From Planococcus citri (Eukaryota > Arthropoda > Insecta > Hemiptera > Pseudococcidae), in contig NC_088681.1 of NCBI RefSeq assembly GCF_950023065.1, positions 51,122,836 to 51,186,835 of the forward strand: 64,000 bases of DNA. Reading direction: 5' to 3'. The notes beneath the pieces were generated by a model. It made no database searches. It saw only the letters and a program-made list of their open reading frames with translations, and was not told the origin of the DNA. The translations under genes and the position numbers were made by a program. Positions 55,842 to 64,000 of this stretch are shown here, one piece after another. Position 1 is the stretch's first letter. Every line of letters begins with the position of its first letter.

Positions 55842-57335
55842 GGGTCATTCCATGTCAATTGGACCAAGAAGTGGTAGGGGGGTTCGGTGATTTTTTTGAC
55901 AGTTTTCCTGTGGAAAGACTTTCCGAAGGGATGACCAATGGCGTAAATCGCAGCCCCCTAGCCCATTTTTAACTGAAGCCAGGGGGTGTCAAAGTTTTCA
56001 GTGAACCAAAAATATCATCCATTTCAGCAGTGGATTACTCGATAACCGCGACACCTACCAAAATGAAACTTTTTCCCATAGGGTTAAAAAGTACTTTTTT
56101 TTCTTGACTATATGGTCTAAAATGGTAACACTACATTCCAAAAGTGGTAACACTTCTGTGCTCTTAGGTGTTTACATCTCAAAACAGGACTTTTCTTATC
56201 ACTCAAGAACTTCGGTGATTATTTCACTTTATTTCATAGTTTTAACAATATTTCATTTACATGATAGCAAGAATGCAAAACAACTCACCACACATAAATT
56301 TAGTTCTATTTAATGTGAGTGGAAATATAGCATCGAATAAGAAAGTCCTGTGTTGAAAACGTAAACGTGCCGCGGTCTTCAACTGGAATGTAGTGTTACC
56401 ACTTTAGACTATATAGCCAAGAAAAAAAAAGTACTTTTTAACCCTATAGTTGCAGGTTTTGAAAGGCTTTTTGGCGATATCTTAAAAATCAGTGTTACCA
56501 CTTTTTTTTGTACAAAAAATTAGCTCAAAAAGTTTCAAAACGTAGTTTTCATATCGTTCCGACTCTCAAACATTTCTGAAAAAAATATATTATGGAAAAC
56601 TTTTCATGCTGAACTACATGATAAAAAAATGGGATGGTAACATGTTGCAAAGTCGATTTAAAAAAATTTTAAGTTTGCGAAAAAATACGATTTTTTGATT
56701 TAAAACATGAAAAAAAGTTTTGATAGATGAAGTTGACCCATTTGACCCCTATTTTTACGTATCTGTTGAAAAAGTTGAAAAACCCCTTTCACTCGATGAA
56801 ATGAACTCCTCACAAAAATATCAAAATTTGAAAAAATTAAATTTTCAGTTTCAAACATCAAAAAAAGTTTAAATTTATTCAATTGTCTTATTTTGACCTC
56901 TTTCTGACGTATTTCATGAAAAAGTGGATAAAATCACACTCATCACAAAAAAATAAAAATTCGTTTATTTTTTGAATTTTTTCGAATTTTGATTTTTTTG
57001 TGATGAGTTCATTTCATCGAGTGAAAGGGTTTTTTCAACTTTTTCAACAGATACGTAAAAATAGGGGTCAAATGGGTCAACTTTCAAAACCTGCAACTAT
57101 GGGAAAAAGTTTCATTTTGGTAGGTGTCGCGGTTATCGAGTAATCCACTGCTGAAATGGATGATATTTTTGGTTCACTGAAAACTTTGACACCCCCTGGC
57201 TTCAGTTAAAAATGGGCTAGGGGGCTGCGATTTGCGCCATTGGTCATCCCTTCGGAAAGTCTTTCCACAGGAAAATTGTCAAAAAATCACCGAACCCCCC
57301 TACCACTTCTTGGTCCAATTGACGTGGAATGACCC
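55842..57335. mobile_element. Long-inverted-repeat element, 1494 bp, TACA target duplication
   Basis: Ends begin GGGTCATTCCATGTCAATTG, and the arms remain complementary for ~240 bp (for example CGCGGTTATCGAGTAATCCA). TACA flanks both sides (55838-55841, 57336-57339). A second inverted pair lies at about 56730-56820 and 57000-57080. There is no coding capacity. A related truncated copy is at 45860-46502. Confidence 0.8.
56082..56443. mobile_element. Nested MITE-like element inside the long-inverted-repeat element
   Basis: Ends GGTTAAAAAGTACTTTTTTT, inverted on the other side, followed by complementary TGGTAACACTACATTCC blocks. The left arm of the host element is interrupted here, whereas its right arm reads straight through at about 57090 (GCAACTATGGGAAAAAG). 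ATAG occurs at both borders as a possible target duplication. Confidence 0.75.
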
Positions 57336-57339
57336 TACA

Positions 57340-58185
57340 GTGAATAATTTCGATTACCTATTTTTTTAATATTAAAGTAACTTAATGCTATCAATCAGTC
57401 ACTTATTGTTATCAAAACCATTGGTTACGATTTTCTGTACTTTACAATGTACATAAATTTCATCGAAAATTGTAATCTAGACGTCGCCTCGTTTAATGTT
57501 ATTTATCGTGACTTGAGTAAGATAATTAATTAAAAGTGGCAGAACTTTTGGCAAAATTTGGTGAAAAATTACCATTGCACAAAACACAATTAAAACGTGT
57601 TAAAAATGAAACAAAAACACTAACTAAAAAAAAAATTATAATCATACCTTCAAAATTACCAAAAAGAGATGACATTTTCAACGAATTTGTTATAAATTTG
57701 TTTGAAAATGCTACAAACATGTTAAAAATTTTCTCAATTAAAAAACTGATGAAATTTTGCTTCATTGAGCAAAAACTGCATAAAACGTATCATTTCAAAC
57801 CTACTAAAATGATGTGAAAAGCACAAAATATCATTCAAATTATTAAAAATTGCCAGCAGTTGATGAATTTTTGTTAAAATTTACAACAAACGTTATAACA
57901 TCGTTAAAATGACATAAAAATACTTAAAAATCATCAAATTTGTTAAAAAGAAGCATAGAAATTGGTGAAATTTCAGTAGATTTTGGCAACATTCAGTGAA
58001 AGTTTTTTACTTTTTTTTTTGTTCCCTTCGTTGAATATTATCATTTGAGCTGGAACAAACACGATCACGAAACGTGATAAACTTTTGATAAAAATTAAAA
58101 TTGTGAAAAAACTGGGAAAAAATGTATTTTTTAAAAACAAACAAAAGGAATGAGTTTTTGTTTTTGCATGTTTTCGTTTGTTAAG
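57340..58185. other. Noncoding DNA
   Basis: A/T-rich. The open frames at 57526-57817 overlap on opposite strands and are Lys/Phe-rich artefacts. Confidence 0.4.
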
Positions 58186-58818
58186 TGAATCGGTGGGTGC
58201 AGAAAGGGAACAAGTCACATTTTTGGAAATTTTTTTTTTCACGGATATAGGGGTTTCAAAGTACGGCGGATCGACTGGTGATGTCAGATTTCCGCAAAAC
58301 TGCCGGGAAAGTGGTATTTGGGCGCAGAAAAAAAGCGGATCCACGTTTATGACTTTTTTGTAAAATTTTTTAAATTTCTTGAAACATAACTAACATTTTT
58401 GAGAAGACCATTTTTTGAAATTCAAGTTAATCTCTGAACTGAAAAATGATGAAAAAATTAACAACTTCGGCAAAAAGTCTTAGAACTCAAGGGGTTTTTG
58501 GTCAATTTAAACGAGATAGCAGTCTAAATGATGTACTTAGATGTAGAATCAAGCCCCATTCGTGCCCGAGCAATTTCAAAAAAAATTTTGTCGATTGGGT
58601 GCAGAAAGGGTCTAAGTCCCATTTGTTTAGGCAGCAACAGCGCCGGCGCACGTGAATATTTTTTTTTCTAAACAGTGCTAAAAATTGTGTCTTGGGGTCC
58701 TCTTTCAATGACCTTAAGCATGTTTACCAAAAATTTTTGATTTTCAAATAAATCAGTTTTTTGTTATTCCTGAAAAGTGCGAAAATGGACTTGTTCCCTT
58801 TCTGCACCCACCGATTCA
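58186..58818 (+). mobile_element. Inverted-repeat DNA element, copy 2 (uninterrupted)
   Basis: Ends TGAATCGGTGGGTGCAGAAA, inverted on the right (GCACCCACCGATTCA ending 58818). 633 bp, no coding capacity. Same family as 7316-8785 in opposite orientation, and it provides the empty-site sequence for the solo LTR there. Confidence 0.8.
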
Positions 58819-61800
58819 AGTATTATCATCATTTATTTGAAAATTATTGGAAAAATGGCTTTTAGCTACGAGCAAAATTTCGAAACACGCAATTTTCTAT
58901 GCACAGAATTGAAAAAAAAAAAATACTTTTGTAAAATATTTTGTTTGTCTTCAATTTTTTCCCTCGTCAATCGTTTTTTTTTTTTTTTTTTTTTTTCGTA
59001 ATAGAAAAATTAAAAATAAAAGGATTTTTTTTATTCCAACCAATTGTAGTTGAATATTTCAACTTGAGCTGAAAATATCTCCAACACAAAATGTCGCAGA
59101 AAAAATTGAATCGCATCGCAAACACGTAAGAAATTTTCAGATTAATACACACAATTTTGTAGTTAGTCAAAAAATCAATTTTATGCATACGACGAAATTT
59201 ATTTCGATGTTTTCGTGACAAAAAATGAATTTTTTGAGAAAAACTAAGGACAGACGAAACTGTAAAGTACAAAATTTCCTACAAGCAGAGTACGATATTT
59301 TCAAAATATTATCATCAAAAATTAACAGACTGACGATTTTCATAATTTTTTCAGCACTTTTTCATGCCTTCCTCTCCCCTTCCTCCAAACTCTCGAAACA
59401 CACTTCTGCATTTCCCGAACATTGCGAGTTTCGAGAGAAAATTTCAATAAAATTCGCATCAAAAAGTCATAATCATTTTTTCCCAGTATTAAAATGTCAA
59501 GTTGAACTCAAAAATCCGAACACATGAACATATTGGAGAGTTTTTTTTTTCAACGATAAAACATAAGCAGCACTTGCGTAATTACTTTGCCAATTAATTT
59601 GAGCTACACGTTCGTAATTTTTAACGACGTTTTACAACCATAAATAACGAGTCTGTATTTACGAATAGGTAGATGGGTACCTAATTGTTTCTTTTGAAAA
59701 TATATCATACGACGTGTCAAAATAGATTAAAATTCGACGCTAATTACGACTGCTCTACTAAAAATACACACTCGTCTGAATTACACGTACTGTACTCGTT
59801 TTAAAAAATCCCATTTCTAGTACTATTATACGAATCGTATCGTTTCTTATTTGGTAAATACGAGTTCTCGCGAATTGGTTCCAAAAAGGAAATTTCTTTA
59901 TTGCACGGTTCGACGACTCTTGCAAATCACAAAACTTCCCTTTTCTGCCCTGTTTGCCCCCAAAAAAAGAACCATATAGTATCCGAGCCAAGTACAACAA
60001 ACATGTTAAGAAACTCGATGGAGAAAATAACCAAACCCAAGTGCCAGCACCTTTTTCAGATGAAAAAGTACCATTTTCTCCATCTACGTAGTTTATACGT
60101 ACGAATTGTACGCCAATTTACCGCACGTTTTGCTTCGCAAGCTAAACATCGTGCTGTGTTGGGTTTCCTTCTATTCTCGTCGTAGGTACAATGGCACCAT
60201 TTCGAGAGAAAAAAATTTTCAAACGTGATATACTCGTACCTATGTAGAAGAATTTATACGAGTACGACGAGGCGAACGCGAAAGTTGTACAATATTGGAC
60301 ACGTGACACGACACGTTCGAATTTACTCGTATTTTCGGCTGCTTTCTGGTTGGCTAGTGATAATTTCTCGTTGAAGGAGCGAGTTTTCCACGAAGTGATA
60401 TCGGTTTATCGAAAATGTGAAATTTTTTTAAGCCAGAGGTGAATGAAATAGGTGCATGGTGGCGTCGATGATGTCATTATGTAGTTTCACAATGATTATT
60501 ATAGCATACAGATAAGTGTGCAGTAGGTATGTAGTGTTTGGGATACCGGTTCTCTATGAAATAAATCTTCTACAACGCCAGTTGATAAGAGGTCGCGGAT
60601 AGTTGAGCGAGTGGTCGACCTCCGCAGTCGGTTAATTACAATCGAATAGGTACCTTAGTTGGTTGGAAATGGGAACCTACCTCGTATGTGCGAATCAATT
60701 GTACTATAAAATGAGCCAGATAACGAATGCACCGTTGTTGCACACTTACCTCTATATTTATTCGATGACAATTCAACTTATATTTATCCTCTTTGGTGTG
60801 AGTTCTCCCTCCTCGAGGTATCAGCTGAGTTCTTTTCACGAATATATTATTTTAGAAAAAAACTTTAAATTGTCACTTCGCGAAAATTACAGAAAAAATC
60901 TCGAAAATCGTTAAAGACTACGTGTTCTTAACACATCGGTTGCGAGAAAAATTGACTTAAACGAGTACGTATCCACGGTAGCAATGCGGGTTGTAGACTG
61001 CGTGCCGTCTGCAACTAAACACAGTAAATAATAGTAGTTACCCGAAAGCTCAACCAGTGCAGCCATATAATACGATTGAAAAATCAATTCGTTTATTTAG
61101 CAGCGTCTGCGAAGCGAATAGTGCGGTGGTAACTGGTATATGAGGTGAGGGTGGCGACGATCACAGCTTTTTTCTGGCTGAAATAAAGCACCAGGGGTAA
61201 GGGTAGGCTGTGCAGTGTACACTGTGTCAATATATCCACTTCGCCTTCTTGGTCTCCTCTCCTCTCGCCTCTTCTGTGCGGTGTCGTGTCAATAATGTAT
61301 CGTCGAAACAATACGCGCGTAATCATTTCGCTTTTAATAATGAGTTTTTATACTTAACGTAATCTAACGAGAATACTGTACTGTAGAATAAGAGTTCGAT
61401 GGCTATACATGCTACACAGATTAAGTATTCATTGTGCGTATAGCTTGGTGTGCTTTTACCTGATACTATTTACGAATGAGTAGGTACTATTGTATCGAAT
61501 GTAGGATAAAGTGCACATAATAAGGCAACAGGTTCGCTTACGTGGTTTATTTTTCAACGTAATGATTTTTATGATTTTTTTATAGCCTGGAAACGCGCTA
61601 CGGTGTTTGTTTATTTATACAAACGAGCGGGTTTAATTTAGGTGCTTATTACAAAGTTGGCTAGCTTCGTTTATTGGTTTATTGATGCGAAGGTTCTGTT
61701 TGAAAATCTGACCAAGAAACGGAAGTTCTTTTTTTAATCAATCAATTTGGACATTTTTTGCACCTACAAGTTACAACTGGCTTTAGATAATACAAGAGCA

Positions 61801-62479
61801 TGAAATGAATACCTATCAAGGAGCTGTTCTCACAAGGGAACCTCTCGAGATATCCGCCAACAATTTGAACATATCTACCTACGTTTTTTGGAAAGGGCAT
61901 GGTCTGACACACCAGCACCAATGAACAAAATTTCAGCAGATCAAATTGATTTTTCAATTTTTAACAAATTTTTTAAACCTTTAAATGGACCAATTTTGTC
62001 GTAAGTCAAGACATATTTTTCACAATTTCAAATTTGACCAACTCGTACTCGCTTTGCAAATGAACTAACTTGGCTCACATTTTTTCTGCATATTCCCACA
62101 AGGGTTCTCAATTCGTGGTAAGATATTGAGCGTGATTGTTCTTGTAGTCTTGGCTCAGTGAAATTAAACGTAAATTGTTAGGAATTTGGGAGAATTTGAT
62201 AAAATGAATTATTACGCGAGCTAGTCGAGGAGGCCGGCCACTGTAGGATCTATTCCCCCCCCCCTCCTCCATCGATCCTCTGGGACAACTTTTTTCTCAA
62301 AGGGGGAGTCCTAAGGAACATTTATGGCCCTTGTCCTAAAAAAAAGTGGTCTTACTTACAAAATAGCGGCCATTTTGATTGACAGGTCAGCCGAAATTGC
62401 AGATTTTGCGTTCCAACATAGGACTTGCACAAAATTTTTTGAACCGTACAAAAGTAGATCGAAAGATCAGGCAAAAATT
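58819..62479. other. Noncoding DNA
   Basis: 58978-58997 is a T-run. 59540-61700 looks unique and more CpG-rich than elsewhere, possibly intron or regulatory DNA, with no supported exon. A C-rich run lies near 62252. Confidence 0.45.
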
Positions 62480-62639
62480 CATTACCTGTCAAAATTTCAA
62501 GTGCTCAAGTGCCTTTTTCGATTTTTGGTGAATTTTTGAAAATCAAATTTAGGCCAAAAATGAGGGAAAAAATCAAAATGTTACCAAATTGACCAAGAAA
62601 GGCGAAATTCGAGATATATCCTATTTTTGACATGTAAAA

Positions 62640-63370
62640 TCGATTGGAAACTGTTTCAAACGGTTTTGAGCAGTTCTGGAGCCTCCAGCAGATTTTTGAA
62701 ACTCGAAATTCCCACAAAATTTCATCAAATGGAGATAGAAAGCTGAAATTTACTCTACATTAACACCTTCTGAAGACGACTTCAGGTGAGTGAGTTCAAG
62801 TCATTTATGGGCCTCCAGCGACTTTTTGAAAATTACTGGAGCCTCCAGTAGATTTTTGAAACTTGAAATTCCCACATCATTTTATCAAATGGAGTTAGCA
62901 AGCTGAAATTTACTTCGCAAACGAATTTAAATACGATATGAAGTCGACTGCATGATGGTTTCAAATAGTTTTAAAGCTTCCAGCTACTTTTTGAAAATTT
63001 CAATTTTCCAAAAAAAGCCATACAAACTTTCAAAAAGTTGCTAGAGGCTCCAAAACGACTTGAAATTCACCTGCAGTTGACTTCGTAGCGTATTTAAATT
63101 AGTTTGCAGAATAAATTTCGGCTTTCCAACTCCATTTGATGAAATTTTGTGGGAATTTCGAGTTTCAAAAATCTATTGGAAGCTCCATTAATTTTTAAAA
63201 AGTCACCAGAGACTCCAAAACGACTTGAAATCCACCTGCAGTCGACTTCTTAGCGTAAGTATTGAAATCAGTTTGCAGAATGCATTTCGACAATTTTGGG
63301 AAATTCCAAGTTTTGAAAATCTACTGGAGGCTCCAGTACGACTTGAAATCCAACTGCAGTCGACTTCGTA
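62640..63370. repeat. Clustered inverted repeat around ~63010
   Basis: GAAATTCCCACAAAATTTCA plus TCAAATGGAG at 62703 and in varied form at ~62870 recur inverted at ~63125 and ~63295 (GATGAAATTTTGTGGGAATT). Blocks with GCCTCCAG/CTGGAGGC and CAGTCGACTTCGTA surround them. Probably a decayed foldback element. Confidence 0.65.
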
Positions 63371-64000
63371 TAAAACCACAAAGTTTAAAATTCTTTTACA
63401 TAGCCATTAGTGAAATGTAGTAAGTACGATGAAAAAGTTCCTAGGATGGAAATTGAATGAATCTACGAAGAAAAAACTACGCGGCGCGAGCAGTTTTTTT
63501 TTCATAAAATATGATAGAAATCGGTATTCTACCTAACTGACGCGATAACCTGACTGAACAAACATATACTTACCTACGTCGACGAATTTATGAATCATCA
63601 GACATCCTGAATGCAACCTAGGCGCATAGTAATGTCAAAACAGCGATAAACAATTGACGAAAGAACTTCAGACAAAATAATTATGCCATTAAACAGGAGT
63701 AGGTAGATATATTTTAATAGAATATCGAATCATAAAAAATATTTCTAAATTTTACTTATGAATAAAGGTCATTAATACCTATGTATCAAAGTGATGCAGA
63801 ATTATACTTTAGTCAATTTTTACACACTAACTCAATTTTTAAAATAAACTTAAAAAAGTCGTAGCAGTCTGCCGCTACGTAAGAGCCAAATTTTTGTGCC
63901 AGAAACATTGAGGGCTCTTGAGCTACTCGCACCCTCGCTTCGCTCCTGTGCTTCGCCTGTATTTGGGAGAACTTTGTCCCCCTGCACCCCCCCTTGGGCT
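63371..64000. other. Noncoding DNA
   Basis: Nothing recognised except ACCCTCGCTTCGCTCC near 63931, which resembles the motif in the tandem repeats at 11330-11770. Confidence 0.4.

Noticed and set aside
57973..58344. 123-codon minus-strand frame
   Set aside because: Half lies in the inverted-repeat element and half in A/T-rich flank; no domain.
59758..60185. Overlapping 80- and 94-codon frames as a small gene
   Set aside because: The plus-strand frame starts at a non-ATG codon, frames are mutually antisense, and no family is recognised.

Overview
The window looks like AT-rich nuclear DNA of an animal, most likely an arthropod. It has very low gene density, spliceosomal-type splice signals, a Ty1/copia LTR retrotransposon, a Penelope-like element, many short inverted-repeat elements and abundant TACC/GGTA microsatellites. 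A sap-feeding hemipteran (aphid or mealybug type) would fit this flavour and the type of host gene present, but that placement is a guess. There are no bacterial operons, tRNAs or rRNAs.

Only one intact host-type gene is visible: an uninterrupted CDS at 3728-5809 (+) for a 693-residue protein with an AAA-ATPase-like fold followed by a PD-(D/E)XK nuclease-like tail. It has a hydrophobic N-terminus that could be a signal peptide, and the expected catalytic residues look degraded. A 64-nt intron probably lies in its 5' UTR. Two weaker coding traces exist: a broken DNA/RNA non-specific endonuclease-like gene on the minus strand (about 43754-44889), and a well-bounded orphan exon at 39675-39789 (+) of unknown product.

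The rest is mobile and repetitive DNA. (i) 7316-8785 is an old inverted-repeat element cut by a solo LTR (7529-8364, 4-bp target duplication); a second uncut copy of the same family sits in the opposite orientation at 58186-58818. (ii) 11810-14240 is a ~57-bp minisatellite with a three-unit higher-order period, split by a 929-bp insertion with short inverted ends. (iii) 14331-15836 is a 5'-truncated Penelope-like element bounded by perfect 174-bp inverted terminal repeats that contain a hammerhead-ribozyme-like motif. (iv) 19242-25392 is a young, full-length copia element on the minus strand (457-bp LTRs with 3 differences, AGAAA target duplication), with gag and pol split by one frameshift inside the protease. 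(v) Several MITE-like elements lie at 31381-31902, 44275-44535, 53539-54469 and 55842-57335 (the last with a nested element). (vi) A ~1.3-kb imperfect palindrome lies at 41692-43019, bordered by three copies of a ~120-bp direct repeat.

The remaining sequence is low-complexity A/T-rich tracts (34840-35970, 37080-37610, 40640-41310, 49560-51150) or unique-looking noncoding DNA. Long stretches of unique DNA with isolated splice signals suggest that parts of the window are introns of larger genes whose exons mostly lie outside, but this cannot be shown from the sequence alone.
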